NCBI GenBank assembly: GCA_039640505.1
Contig: CP046865.1
Span: 2,037,501-2,101,500, forward strand
DNA length: 64,000 nt
Direction: 5' to 3'
Source: Rhodobacteraceae bacterium Araon29
GTDB taxonomy: Bacteria > Pseudomonadota > Alphaproteobacteria > Rhodobacterales > Rhodobacteraceae
This document shows positions 16,992-25,816 of this stretch, one piece after another. A program made the position numbers and the translations under genes. Each line of letters begins with the position of its first letter. Position 1 is the first letter of the stretch. The notes beneath the pieces were generated by a model. It was not told the DNA's origin. It saw only the letters and a program-made list of their open reading frames with translations, and ran no database searches.

Positions 16992-18059
16992 ATGTATTTT
17001 AAGAATTGTATACCCACCATTGCCCTGCTGGCACTCGGCGGGCTCGGAGGTTTTATTGCCAGCCTCACATTCATGCCCCTGCCTTGGATGCTTGGCGCGT
17101 TGATTGCAACCGCGGGCTTCACAATTGCTCGCCCTGATAGCCTGCCCAATACCTATAAATTCCCAATGCTATTGCGCATGCTCTTTATTGCGGTAATCGG
17201 GGTGATGATCGGCGCTCAGGTCACACCAGACCTCATGGCGCGCGCGCCCTTGATGATCCTGAGCTTGATCGGCCTCAGTGTTTTTGTACCCATTGGTTTT
17301 ATAGCTAATTTGTGGATTTTTCGCCGCTTGGGTGGTTATGATCCAATGACGGCATTTTTTTGCAGCGCACCGGGCGGATTGCTGGAAAGTATCGCGATGG
17401 GCGAAGCACGTGGTTGCGATATCCAACTTCTCACTCTGCAACAGTTTTTGCGTATTATTATGGTCATTATGATCGTGCCAATGCTTATGTCGGTATGGAT
17501 CGGCGCACCCGTAGGCAGCGCCGCTGGGGTGCAAATCACCACTGGGGTTCAGGCCGATATGACTGTGCAACAAATGATGATTAGCGCAGCGGTCGTATTT
17601 GCCGGACTGATCTTTGGTCTCAAGCTTAAAATCCCTGCCGGACAACTGATGGGGCCACTTTTAATCGCAGCAGCCGTCAGCCTTTCGGGGCTGGCCACAC
17701 CGCAACTACCCGAAGGCTTGATCACAATCGCGCAAATGGTGATCGGTACAGCGCTTGGCTCCCGATTTACAGGTCTGAAACGTTATATGCTGTTGCGCGG
17801 GATCGCACTTAGTTTTGCCAGTGTGGCAGCTATGCTTTTAATCGCTCTTGCAATTTGCCTTATACTGAGTGCTTTTCAACCCTTACCATTTGACGTTTTA
17901 CTGATTAGCTTTGCCCCCGGAGGCCTAATAGAAATGTCCCTGATCGCTCTGAGCCTCAACGCCAATCCCGCTTTGGTCAGCCTGCACCATATGTACCGCA
18001 TACTTTTGACCGTTTTTGGATTGCACGCCTTGCAGCGGTATTTACCGCCAAAAAGTTAA
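16992..18059 (+). CDS. AbrB-family integral membrane protein
   Basis: 355-aa membrane protein of the AbrB duplication family (once named ammonia monooxygenase regulator, unrelated to the DNA-binding AbrB). About ten membrane helices arranged as two similar halves: each half contains a GxxLPWMLGALI- or AGQLMGPLLIAA-like motif and a FxSAPGGLLExS/SFAPGGLIEMSLIAL motif. The family is thought to be transporters, but substrates are unproven. It follows the 70-aa gene by 63 bases on the same strand. Confidence 0.88.
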   Translation: MYFKNCIPTIALLALGGLGGFIASLTFMPLPWMLGALIATAGFTIARPDSLPNTYKFPMLLRMLFIAVIGVMIGAQVTPDLMARAPLMILSLIGLSVFVPIGFIANLWIFRRLGGYDPMTAFFCSAPGGLLESIAMGEARGCDIQLLTLQQFLRIIMVIMIVPMLMSVWIGAPVGSAAGVQITTGVQADMTVQQMMISAAVVFAGLIFGLKLKIPAGQLMGPLLIAAAVSLSGLATPQLPEGLITIAQMVIGTALGSRFTGLKRYMLLRGIALSFASVAAMLLIALAICLILSAFQPLPFDVLLISFAPGGLIEMSLIALSLNANPALVSLHHMYRILLTVFGLHALQRYLPPKS

Positions 18060-18252
18060 AACAAAGCAGCGCATATTGCGCCGATTGTTCAAAGCTTGCC
18101 GAATGTCTGCAGCCCCTTGAATATCTCCGCATTGGGCTGATTTTTTCTTTGTACAAATACTCCCTTTCAGCGGCGCATTTTTTGCCAGACCGTTTAGATT
18201 ATGACTACGGTGCTGTACAAGTTACCGTCCCCTTGCGTCGCCCTTATGGGGC

Positions 18253-20061
18253 TCAAGGCTGGTTTTTTTCTTCCAATGTAAGCCAATCGTCTTCCGCAAT
18301 CTGCAAGGCTTGTTGCCGTTCAACCAGTGCCGCACTTGCTTTTTGAAATTTAACCGGCGCCTGCTGGTAAAGATCGGGCACAGACAGGTACTCTTCAAGC
18401 TTGGTGATTTCCGCCCCCAACTTTTCAATCTCCGCAGGGAGGCTTTCAAGCCGATGCCGCTCAGTAAATGTAAGCCCCGGCTTTTCTGCTTGCTGCGCGG
18501 TTTTCACCTCTGGTTTGGCTTTGGTCGCTGCGGGTTTTACCGGGGTCGGTGTAACCTGTTTCTGAGCTTGATAATCTGACCAGCCACCAGCATAGGCGAC
18601 CGTGCGCCCTTGGCCTTCCATCGCGATGGTTGTTGTGGCCACACGGTCCAGAAAATCGCGGTCGTGACTAACCAAAATCACCGTTCCCTGATAATCATCC
18701 AGCAGCTCTTGCAGCAAATCAAGCGTTTCCACATCAAGATCATTGGTCGGCTCGTCAAGCACCAAAAGATTGCTTTCCCTCGCCATGATCTTGGCAAGCA
18801 ATAGCCGTGCCTTTTCGCCCCCCGACAGCGAGCGCACAGGCGCACGGGCCTGTTCTTCGTCGAACAGAAACTCTTTTAAATACCCCACCACATGTTTTGG
18901 CGCGCCGCGCACCAATACCTGATCGGCTTTGCCCGATACCCGCATTGCCGGATCACCCGTCAGGCTGTCCCAAAGCGTCATCTCCGGATCAAGTTGGCTG
19001 CGGTTTTGGTCAAAAACAGCAGGGACCAGATTGGTGCCATGTTTAATCTGACCTTGGTCCGGATCAAGCTCGCCCATCAAAAGCCGCAGCAACGTGGTTT
19101 TCCCCACTCCGTTTGGTCCCACAAGCGCGATCCGATCTCCACGCTGAATGGTGATCGAAAACCGGCGCAAGATAAGTATCTCACCAAAAGATTTCACAAC
19201 ATCTCTGGCCTCAATGACCTTACGGCCGGACTTTGGCCCCGCATTTAGCGCCATCGCCGCTGTGCCTTGCCGGCGGATCATCCCCGCCCGCTCTGCCCGC
19301 AGGCTATGTAGCGCCCGTAACCGCCCTTGATTGCGTTTGCGCCGCGCACTGATGCCTTCCACTGCCCACCGACCCTCAGATTTTATCTTGCGGTCCATTT
19401 TATGGCGCTGCATGTCTTCGTCTTGCCACAGCTTGTCTCGCCAAGCCTCAAACCCGTCAAATCCCTGTTCATTGCGCCGCACCTGCCCACGATCAATCCA
19501 CAAGGTCGCGCGGCTGAGTGCATTTAGAAAAGCCCGATCATGGCTGATTAAAACAAAGCCGGCTTTGCTGGTCTTTAACTCGGCTTCCAGCCAGGTGATG
19601 GCTTCAATGTCCAAATGGTTTGTGGGCTCATCCAATAACAGCAAATCCGGCGCTTCGGCCATCAACTTGGCCAAAGCTGCGCGGCGGCGCTCTCCGCCGG
19701 ATGCGGTTTCCACCAAGCGCTCTGGATCAAATTTTAACCCTTCCGCTGCACGCTCTACGCGGTAAAGTTCCCCAGGCTCTAGCCCGCTCGTGGCAAAATC
19801 ACCCAAAGTGGTAAAGCCAGTCATAGCTGGGTCTTGCTCCATATATCCTGCCGCCAAACCCGGCGGCATCACACGCGCACCGCGGTCCGGCTCTGCCAGA
19901 CCGGCCATCACTTTCATCAAGGTCGATTTTCCTGATCCATTGCGCCCGACCAAAGCAAGCCGTTCACCAGGGTGAATTACGAGGTCCAGCCGGTCAAAGA
20001 CCGGATTTCCGCCAAATGTCAGCGCAATATCGTTAAGCTGTAATAATGGAACTCGTGCCAT
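18253..20061 (-). CDS. uup: ABC-F family ATPase (Uup-like)
   Basis: 602-aa soluble protein with two ABC domains and no membrane helices. First domain: Walker A GRNGSGKS, signature ASGGERRRAALAK, Walker B LLLLDEPTNHLD. Second domain: GPNGVGKT, LSGGEKARLLLAK, LLVLDEPTNDLD. The interdomain linker (about 230-285) is the short Arg-rich type of Uup, and the C-terminus ends with a charged linker and coiled coil (about 520-600) as in Uup. ABC-F proteins act on the ribosome or on DNA-related processes; Uup is linked to transposon precise excision and ribosome rescue. It is separated by 31 bases from the OlsB-like gene upstream on the same strand. Confidence 0.9.
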   Translation of the reverse strand: MARVPLLQLNDIALTFGGNPVFDRLDLVIHPGERLALVGRNGSGKSTLMKVMAGLAEPDRGARVMPPGLAAGYMEQDPAMTGFTTLGDFATSGLEPGELYRVERAAEGLKFDPERLVETASGGERRRAALAKLMAEAPDLLLLDEPTNHLDIEAITWLEAELKTSKAGFVLISHDRAFLNALSRATLWIDRGQVRRNEQGFDGFEAWRDKLWQDEDMQRHKMDRKIKSEGRWAVEGISARRKRNQGRLRALHSLRAERAGMIRRQGTAAMALNAGPKSGRKVIEARDVVKSFGEILILRRFSITIQRGDRIALVGPNGVGKTTLLRLLMGELDPDQGQIKHGTNLVPAVFDQNRSQLDPEMTLWDSLTGDPAMRVSGKADQVLVRGAPKHVVGYLKEFLFDEEQARAPVRSLSGGEKARLLLAKIMARESNLLVLDEPTNDLDVETLDLLQELLDDYQGTVILVSHDRDFLDRVATTTIAMEGQGRTVAYAGGWSDYQAQKQVTPTPVKPAATKAKPEVKTAQQAEKPGLTFTERHRLESLPAEIEKLGAEITKLEEYLSVPDLYQQAPVKFQKASAALVERQQALQIAEDDWLTLEEKNQP

Positions 20062-20092
20062 AGCGCGCTGCTAAGCGCCCGATCCCCAAAGG

Positions 20093-20842
20093 TCAAGAGA
20101 GAGCTTGCAAAAGCCGTCTTCGCACGGCCGGAATTGACCCAATTTCTATACCCGTAAAGACGTGCAGCGTATTCATCTGAGAATCGACCACAGCATGATC
20201 ACTGACCCAGCCCCCCATCATTAAATAACTGCGCAGCAGTGGCGGCATTTTGCGCAGGGCCTGCCTCATATCAGGTTTGCGGCGCAGCCGGGCCGCAAAA
20301 CGAAAAACCCTTGGGGCTTTTACCCGTGGAAGCCAGCGCTTTGGGGCAAGATATTTATCTCGAAGCACAGCAAATGCATCAAGATATGCTGTTGCATCTG
20401 TGCCCTGAAAAGACGCGCAGCCAAACAAAAGCTCGACGCCTTCTTTATCAACGTATTTGGCAAGCGCACCCCACGCTAACCTGAGCACATCAGGGTCTTT
20501 GACCTCTGGATGGATACAAAAGCGCCCCATTTCGACAAGTTTACCACTATATGAATGCAGCGCAGAAAGCTCATAGTGCTGCGCAGAGTAGCTTTTTTCA
20601 ATCTCTGAGCCACCATTCAAGTGCAAAAGCCGGTAGCAGCACACAAGTCGGTTGGTTTTGCACTCTTCTAACAAAACATGAGCACAGACTGGATCAAACT
20701 CATCCACATCAAGGCCGCTTGGCGCCCTTAAACCAAATGCGAGATGCCGCAGCTTTTGTGCCGCTAAAATGTCACTTGGTTTATCAGCCAACCTGACGCG
20801 GTATTTTTTGCTGATCCGCTTTTCCAAAGACTGCCCCTTCAT
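20093..20842 (-). CDS. olsB: OlsB-like L-ornithine N-acyltransferase
   Basis: 249-aa protein of the GNAT/autoinducer-synthase-like acyltransferase fold. Key stretches: YRVRLADKPSDILAAQKLRH at the N-terminus, FDPVCAHVLLEE, VCCYRLL, KLVEMGRFCIHPE and LFGCASFQGTD, as in ornithine-lipid enzyme OlsB, which moves a 3-hydroxyacyl chain from ACP to ornithine. The usual partner olsA (O-acyltransferase) is not adjacent. A 13-base sequence with the palindrome TTTGTACAAA sits 12 bases before the start. Assigned from motif memory; other acyl acceptors are possible. Confidence 0.8.
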   Translation of the reverse strand: MKGQSLEKRISKKYRVRLADKPSDILAAQKLRHLAFGLRAPSGLDVDEFDPVCAHVLLEECKTNRLVCCYRLLHLNGGSEIEKSYSAQHYELSALHSYSGKLVEMGRFCIHPEVKDPDVLRLAWGALAKYVDKEGVELLFGCASFQGTDATAYLDAFAVLRDKYLAPKRWLPRVKAPRVFRFAARLRRKPDMRQALRKMPPLLRSYLMMGGWVSDHAVVDSQMNTLHVFTGIEIGSIPAVRRRLLQALS

Positions 20843-20931
20843 GTTAAGTCACTTTTGTACAAATACATCTAGAGCAACTGCATGTAACAATCGCATAACA
20901 AACAACAGAGAGTTGATGAGTTACCCAGCTA

Positions 20932-21369
20932 TCAAAGACTGGGTGCACTTCCACCCACTGACCCGATGATTTGGCGAATCAAACTTAATTCAGGACCTGC
21001 AGCCTTGGTCACTCTGTGTTCTAATGAAATAACGTTGCCATCTTGCAAGCCAAACCGCTCGATGTTGCTCAACACCCCTTGTTTGTTGAAACTTAACACA
21101 AGAACCTCGCGGTCCACTTCGGTGGGTCGAGCAAGAGCGCCCTGCCGCATTTGGCTTCGTACATAAAAATATGCATTTTCACGCATTAAACCGCCCGATG
21201 AAGGAGCACCCAAGGATTCTGCAACGCTGCCCCGAGTATCAACTCCGACCACAAGGTCATCAACATACTCTTTTGGCGGCATATATCCATGCGCTCGATA
21301 CTGAGAAGAGCAGGCAGATAGCATAATAAGCAACGCTGCTGCCCCAATTATTGTCCTTGATCTTTTCAT
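20932..21369 (-). CDS. bamE: BamE/OmlA-family outer-membrane lipoprotein
   Basis: 145 aa with a lipoprotein signal: MKRSRTIIGAAALLIMLSAC, lipobox LSAC with the lipidated Cys at residue 20. The mature part has the SmpA/OmlA fold, including VGVDTRGSVAESLGAPS and a hydrophobic ENAYFYVRS strand. In BAM complexes BamE stabilises BamA-BamD for outer-membrane protein insertion. The start at 21369 is chosen because the upstream 53 in-frame residues would abolish the signal peptide. Divergent from the YceD gene with an 86-base spacer, a common arrangement in this family. Confidence 0.87.
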   Translation of the reverse strand: MKRSRTIIGAAALLIMLSACSSQYRAHGYMPPKEYVDDLVVGVDTRGSVAESLGAPSSGGLMRENAYFYVRSQMRQGALARPTEVDREVLVLSFNKQGVLSNIERFGLQDGNVISLEHRVTKAAGPELSLIRQIIGSVGGSAPSL

Positions 21370-21455
21370 AGTTAGATGTACCGACCCTTGTCTTGTTACA
21401 CATTGGGCTTTATTCCATTTTTGCAATACACGCAAACTTGTCCTGAAAGGTAAAT

Positions 21456-22025
21456 ATGTTGCCCTCGCCGACGCCCCCTTCTCCGCAGAGCATATTTCGC
21501 TTGGCCGACCTGAGCCAACAGCGCCCAACTTCCTTTGATATCAGCCCGGATGCAAACCAACGTCGTCAACTCGCAAAAGAGCTAGGATTTCGAGCTTTGC
21601 GCAAACTACGGTTCACCGGAAAGATGATTGCCAGCGGTAAAAAAAACTGGGCGCTCAAGGCCAAGCTTGGAGCAACCATCGAACAAGAGTGCGTGGTTAC
21701 ACTACAGCCAGTGATCACGCGTTTGGATTGCGCAGTGCAACGGCGATTTATGCCTGCCGCAGACTTGGCACCAATGGAAAATCCGGTGGACGAAATTGAA
21801 ATGGATGGCGATGAAACGCTTGAGCCTTTGCCAGAGGAAATCAACCTTTTATCGGTCCTGACCGAGGCCCTGTCGATTGAAGCGCCGGATTACCCGCGGG
21901 CGCAGGGGGCGGCTTTGAGCGAAACCAATTTTAGCCAACCCGGTGTTGCCCCAATGACTGATGCGGATGCTAAACCCTTTTCCGGGCTAGCCAAACTCCA
22001 AGAAAAAATGCAAAAAGATAGCTGA
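21456..22025 (+). CDS. yceD: DUF177 / YceD-family protein
   Basis: 189-aa protein of the DUF177 family, associated with 23S rRNA accumulation and conserved next to rpmF. The core contains the typical ECVVTLQPV motif with one Cys and an acidic segment (EIEMDGDETLEPLPEEINL) followed by a second strand-helix unit. The C-terminus ends FSGLAKLQEKM, the common tail FxxLAxLK. Neighbour rpmF follows after 153 bases as in most bacteria. Confidence 0.92.
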   Translation: MLPSPTPPSPQSIFRLADLSQQRPTSFDISPDANQRRQLAKELGFRALRKLRFTGKMIASGKKNWALKAKLGATIEQECVVTLQPVITRLDCAVQRRFMPAADLAPMENPVDEIEMDGDETLEPLPEEINLLSVLTEALSIEAPDYPRAQGAALSETNFSQPGVAPMTDADAKPFSGLAKLQEKMQKDS

Positions 22026-22178
22026 ATGTGTACTGTGAGCTCTTGTCAAACACACAAATCGCAGTATTTTCGCGCCTTCTTGCGAAATTGGCTTGTATCT
22101 GAACGGCAATTAGATGTATGCGCCTCGGATACACGGATGGAACCAAGGGCTGATGCCCTGATAAATTGAGGTTGAGAC

Positions 22179-22385
22179 ATGGCTGTCCAACAAAATAAAG
22201 TATCGAAATCACGGCGCAACAATCGCCGGGCTCATGACGCACTTGTGGCGGGGAATCCCAACGAGTGCAGTAATTGTGGTGAGCTAAAGCGCCCGCATCA
22301 TATCTGTGCTGCTTGCGGCCATTATGGCGACCGTGAGGTTGTTGCGATGGTTGACGAGATCGATCTGGACGAAGACGCGGCCTAG
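22179..22385 (+). CDS. rpmF: Large ribosomal subunit protein bL32
   Basis: 68 aa. Starts with the conserved [20 protein letters not shown] and has the complete zinc-binding set C30, C33, C43, C46, so it is the zinc-containing form. The short acidic C-terminus is common in alphaproteobacteria. It precedes plsX by 21 bases, the standard L32-plsX-fabH order that links ribosome and lipid synthesis. Confidence 0.97.
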   Translation: MAVQQNKVSKSRRNNRRAHDALVAGNPNECSNCGELKRPHHICAACGHYGDREVVAMVDEIDLDEDAA

Positions 22386-22406
22386 TTTTTTTAGGGCCCT
22401 GGTTTG

Positions 22407-23504
22407 ATGACCGCAGCACAAAATACACCGGTAGACGCGCCTCGGCGCACGGTTATAAGTATTGATGCTATGGGCGGTGATCGAGGCCCTGCTCCAGTGG
22501 TTGCTGGAATTGCCAGATCTGCAAAGATAAATCCTGATCTACATTTTATTCTGCATGGACCCGACGATAAGTTACAAAAACTTGTCGAGCGGCGTCGTGC
22601 CCTCACCGGTCGTTGCGATATCCGCAACGCCACTGATGTGGTCTCGATGCAAGACAAGCCAAGCCATGTTTTGCGGCAAGGCAAAGGCACCTCAATGTGG
22701 TCCGCTATAGAATCAGTGCGCAACGGCGAAGCCGAGGTTTGTGTTTCTTGCGGCAACACCGGCGCCTTGATGGCTTTAAGCATGATCCGTTTGCGCAAAT
22801 TGCCGGGTGTGAACCGCCCTGCAATCGCAATCTTATGGCCATCGCGGAGCGCAGGTGGTTTTAATGTCATGTTAGATGTCGGTGCCGACATTCGTGCAGA
22901 TGCTAATGATTTGTTGCAATACGCGTTGATGGGTGTTTCATACGCCCGAAACGGTCTACAGCTAAAGACCCCTCGGGTGGGTGTGCTAAACGTGGGAACC
23001 GAAGAACACAAAGGTCGCCCCGAATTGCGCGAAGCGCATGACTTGATTGCTCAGCATAGTGAAAGTGGGCATTACGACTTTGTTGGCTTTGTCGAAGGCG
23101 GGGACATTCCTAGAGACAAGGCCGATGTGATTGTCACCGATGGTTTTACCGGCAACATAGCGCTCAAAACTGGTGAAGGCACTGCCAGCTTGATCGGCGA
23201 TTTGCTAAAACAGGCTTTCCGCTATTCCCCACTGTCACGTCTTGCACAGCTGTTGGCCGTCTCGTCTTTGCGGCGCTTGCAAAAGCGCATAGACCCAAGG
23301 CAGGTCAATGGCGGTGTCTTTCTAGGGCTCAATGGAACAGTGGTTAAATCGCATGGCTCGGCGGACGCACTGGGCGTTTCAGCGGCGGTCAAATTGGCCG
23401 TGCAGCTAACTCAATCAAAGTTTTCGCAAAAAATTGCGGCACGCCTTGCATCTATAACGCCAATAAAGCACGATGAAACATCTGCTGAACCAGGGACCAA
23501 GTAA
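22407..23504 (+). CDS. plsX: Phosphate acyltransferase PlsX
   Basis: 365-aa soluble enzyme that converts acyl-ACP to acyl-phosphate for phospholipid synthesis. Conserved motifs: ISIDAMGGDRGPAPVVAG near the N-terminus, SCGNTGALMALSM, VGTEEHKGR, and DGFTGNIALKTGEGTAS. The start is set at the ATG at 22407; a TTG directly before it would add one residue. A 23-residue polar N-terminal extension precedes the conserved core. fabH follows after 3 bases. Confidence 0.96.
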   Translation: MTAAQNTPVDAPRRTVISIDAMGGDRGPAPVVAGIARSAKINPDLHFILHGPDDKLQKLVERRRALTGRCDIRNATDVVSMQDKPSHVLRQGKGTSMWSAIESVRNGEAEVCVSCGNTGALMALSMIRLRKLPGVNRPAIAILWPSRSAGGFNVMLDVGADIRADANDLLQYALMGVSYARNGLQLKTPRVGVLNVGTEEHKGRPELREAHDLIAQHSESGHYDFVGFVEGGDIPRDKADVIVTDGFTGNIALKTGEGTASLIGDLLKQAFRYSPLSRLAQLLAVSSLRRLQKRIDPRQVNGGVFLGLNGTVVKSHGSADALGVSAAVKLAVQLTQSKFSQKIAARLASITPIKHDETSAEPGTK

Positions 23505-23507
23505 CAA

Positions 23508-24479
23508 ATGCAAATTAGGGCCGTTGTACGGGGCGTAGGGCATTACCTTCCAGAGAGGATTGTGCCGAACTCTGAGTTTGAAGAAACCCTCGAAACCTCT
23601 GATGAATGGATCAAAGCCCGCTCGGGAATCGAGCGTCGGCATTTTGCAGCCGAAGGCGAAACAACGTCTGATTTGGCTGTTGCAGCCGCCAATGCGGCGC
23701 TTAAAGATGCCGGGCTTTCAGCCGATGATATGGATGCGATCATCGTTGCTACATCCACAGCAGACCTTACATTTCCGTCCGTTGCGACCATGGTTCAAGC
23801 GGGGCTCCATATGCAGCGCGGCTTTGCCTATGATGTGCAGGCTGTTTGCGCCGGATTTATTTTTGCGCTTTCTTCGGCAAATGCGCAAATAATATCCGGA
23901 CAAGCCAAGCGCATAATGGTCATCGGTGCTGAAACCTTTAGCAGATTGATGGACTGGAGCGATCGCTCTACCTGCGTGCTTTTCGGCGATGGCGCCGGTG
24001 CGCTGATCCTTGAAGCGCAAGAGACCAGCGGCAGCAAAGCCGATCGCGGAATTTTATCGGTTGATTTAAATTCAGATGGGCGGCACCGAGATATTTTATA
24101 TGTTGATGGGGGCGTATCCACGCACACCACGGGCCATTTGCGTATGCAAGGCAAAGAAGTGTTTCGCCATGCTGTTGAAAAACTGGCAATCACGGCACAA
24201 ACCGCAATGGATCAGGCCGGCGTCACCGCCGATGACATTGATTGGGTGGTGCCGCATCAAGCCAATTTGCGCATAATCAACGGCACCGCAAAGAAAATGG
24301 GCATCCCAACAGAGCGTGTTGTGATCACTGTCCAAGACCACGGCAACACCTCTGCAGCTTCAATTCCGCTTGCGCTTTCGGTTGCCAAAGCCAATGGGCA
24401 GCTTAAAGAAAATCACCTTATCGTCACCGAAGCGATCGGCGGCGGCTTGGCCTGGGGCGCAGTGGTTTTGCGTTGGTAG
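23508..24479 (+). CDS. fabH: 3-oxoacyl-ACP synthase III (FabH)
   Basis: 323-aa condensing enzyme that starts fatty acid synthesis from acetyl-CoA and malonyl-ACP. The catalytic triad is visible: C114 in VQAVCAGF, H250 in VPHQANLR, N280 in HGNTSAAS. Length and thiolase fold landmarks (GDGAGALIL, GGGLAWGA) are normal. Second of plsX-fabH, with ihfA downstream. Confidence 0.97.
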   Translation: MQIRAVVRGVGHYLPERIVPNSEFEETLETSDEWIKARSGIERRHFAAEGETTSDLAVAAANAALKDAGLSADDMDAIIVATSTADLTFPSVATMVQAGLHMQRGFAYDVQAVCAGFIFALSSANAQIISGQAKRIMVIGAETFSRLMDWSDRSTCVLFGDGAGALILEAQETSGSKADRGILSVDLNSDGRHRDILYVDGGVSTHTTGHLRMQGKEVFRHAVEKLAITAQTAMDQAGVTADDIDWVVPHQANLRIINGTAKKMGIPTERVVITVQDHGNTSAASIPLALSVAKANGQLKENHLIVTEAIGGGLAWGAVVLRW

Positions 24480-24604
24480 CAAATTTAAATTGCTAAAAAC
24501 TCCTGAAAAATTTATAAAAGTAAAAAAATGCCTTTTTAAATAAGCCATTGTTATTGACTCGTAAAATCACGACACATTACAAATATACAAAATGGGGATA
24601 CATA

Positions 24605-24904
24605 ATGAGTGATACAACCTTGACTCGAATGGACTTAAGCGAAGCCGTTTTTCGCGAAGTCGGATTATCAAGAAGTGAAAGCGCCGAACTGGTCGAAAGT
24701 GTTTTAGAGCATATTTCGGCATCGCTTGTGCGCGGAGAGCAAGTCAAAATCTCTTCCTTTGGGACTTTTAGCGTGCGTGATAAAAATGCCCGAGTGGGGC
24801 GCAACCCCAAAACTGGGGAAGAAGTGCCCATCACCCCGCGTCGGGTTTTGACCTTTCGGCCCTCACATCTGATGAAAGATCGGGTTTCTGAGGGTAACAA
24901 ATAA
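24605..24904 (+). CDS. ihfA: Integration host factor subunit alpha
   Basis: 99-aa DNA-bending protein of the HU/IHF family. Diagnostic residues: the beta-arm segment [19 protein letters not shown] and [12 protein letters not shown]. The start at 24605 has GGGGA 6 bases upstream; the longer frame from 24548 adds unlike residues. IHF-alpha rather than HU because of the [19 protein letters not shown]-terminus and the context after fabH, common in alphaproteobacteria. Confidence 0.95.
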   Translation: MSDTTLTRMDLSEAVFREVGLSRSESAELVESVLEHISASLVRGEQVKISSFGTFSVRDKNARVGRNPKTGEEVPITPRRVLTFRPSHLMKDRVSEGNK

Positions 24905-24921
24905 TAATCCAGAGTGCCGGA

Positions 24922-25551
24922 ATGAACAAATCAGCCGAGGCCTTTAGAACCATTAGCGAAGTTGCAGACTGGCTTGGGATTCCGACTCATGTGCTTCGGT
25001 TTTGGGAAAGTAAATTCAATCAAATCAAACCCGTTAAACGCGCCGGAGGACGGCGCTATTACCGCCCTGCTGATATGTTATTGATCGGCGGCATTCGCAA
25101 ATTGCTGCACGAAGATGGGATGACCATCAAAGGGGCGCAAAAAATACTGCGCGAAAAAGGCATCAAACATGTAAGCAGCCTGTCTCCACCGCTTGAAGCA
25201 GTGCTTGCTTCAGATTCTGACCAACCACTTGAGCAAACCGACCCCATAGAGCAAAAAGAAGTGGGTTTAGCCCAGGACAATGTGATCAATCTTACCCGAG
25301 CCCCCGTTTTGCCTGCCGATACTGAAAATATAGACGAACAAGGTGAGCAAACTACTTTGAACTTCTGGTCTAATGAAGTTCCAAACAGTGCAAGGACTGA
25401 TAACGAACCGATTGTTGCAAACACTGCAGGTTTGATCAGGGCAATTAAGCGGTTATCTCCCTTGGGTTCAAAGCCCGGCGATGAATTACATTCGCTCAGT
25501 GCAGAACTGAAAGAAGAGCTCGAACGGCGCAAGGCCAACGATCCGCATTAA
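24922..25551 (+). CDS. MerR-family transcriptional regulator
   Basis: 209 aa. The winged HTH of MerR type spans about residues 8-78 ([41 protein letters not shown]). The remaining 130 residues are acidic and low-complexity with no metal-binding Cys set, ending in a short helical tail. This MerR protein directly downstream of ihfA is a conserved alphaproteobacterial pairing; its targets are not known to me. It is 17 bases after ihfA, probably co-transcribed. Confidence 0.9.
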   Translation: MNKSAEAFRTISEVADWLGIPTHVLRFWESKFNQIKPVKRAGGRRYYRPADMLLIGGIRKLLHEDGMTIKGAQKILREKGIKHVSSLSPPLEAVLASDSDQPLEQTDPIEQKEVGLAQDNVINLTRAPVLPADTENIDEQGEQTTLNFWSNEVPNSARTDNEPIVANTAGLIRAIKRLSPLGSKPGDELHSLSAELKEELERRKANDPH

Positions 25552-25606
25552 ATGGTACTTTTTCCCTTGCCCCTGCTGTCAAAACCGTTAAGAGATTGTG
25601 CAATTA

Positions 25607-25683
25607 CGGGCTATGGCGCAGCCTGGTAGCGCGTCCGTCTGGGGGACGGAAGGTCGCAGGTTCGAGTCCTGCTAGCCCGACCA
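25607..25683 (+). tRNA. tRNA-Pro (anticodon GGG)
   Basis: 77 nt with encoded CCA. Acceptor CGGGCTA pairs with TAGCCCG (25673-25679). Anticodon stem TCCGT/ACGGA encloses loop CTGGGGG, giving anticodon GGG. The T arm GCAGG-TTCGAGT-CCTGC is perfect. It follows the MerR gene, a conserved position in this group. Confidence 0.97.
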
Positions 25684-25816
25684 AAAACAGTTTTTATGTT
25701 TTGTTTATTGTTTGCACACCACCCTTTTATAAAGGGCTTTATGGCAAACTCAGGCCAGCCTTGCAAAAGATTGCAGCTTTACCTAAAATTCTGGAGGCCG
25801 GTTTTGCACTTATCTT

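Noticed and set aside
20843-20931. Possible olsA beside the OlsB-like gene
   Set aside because: The neighbouring space is 89 bases and the next gene is a BamE-like lipoprotein; no acyltransferase is present.
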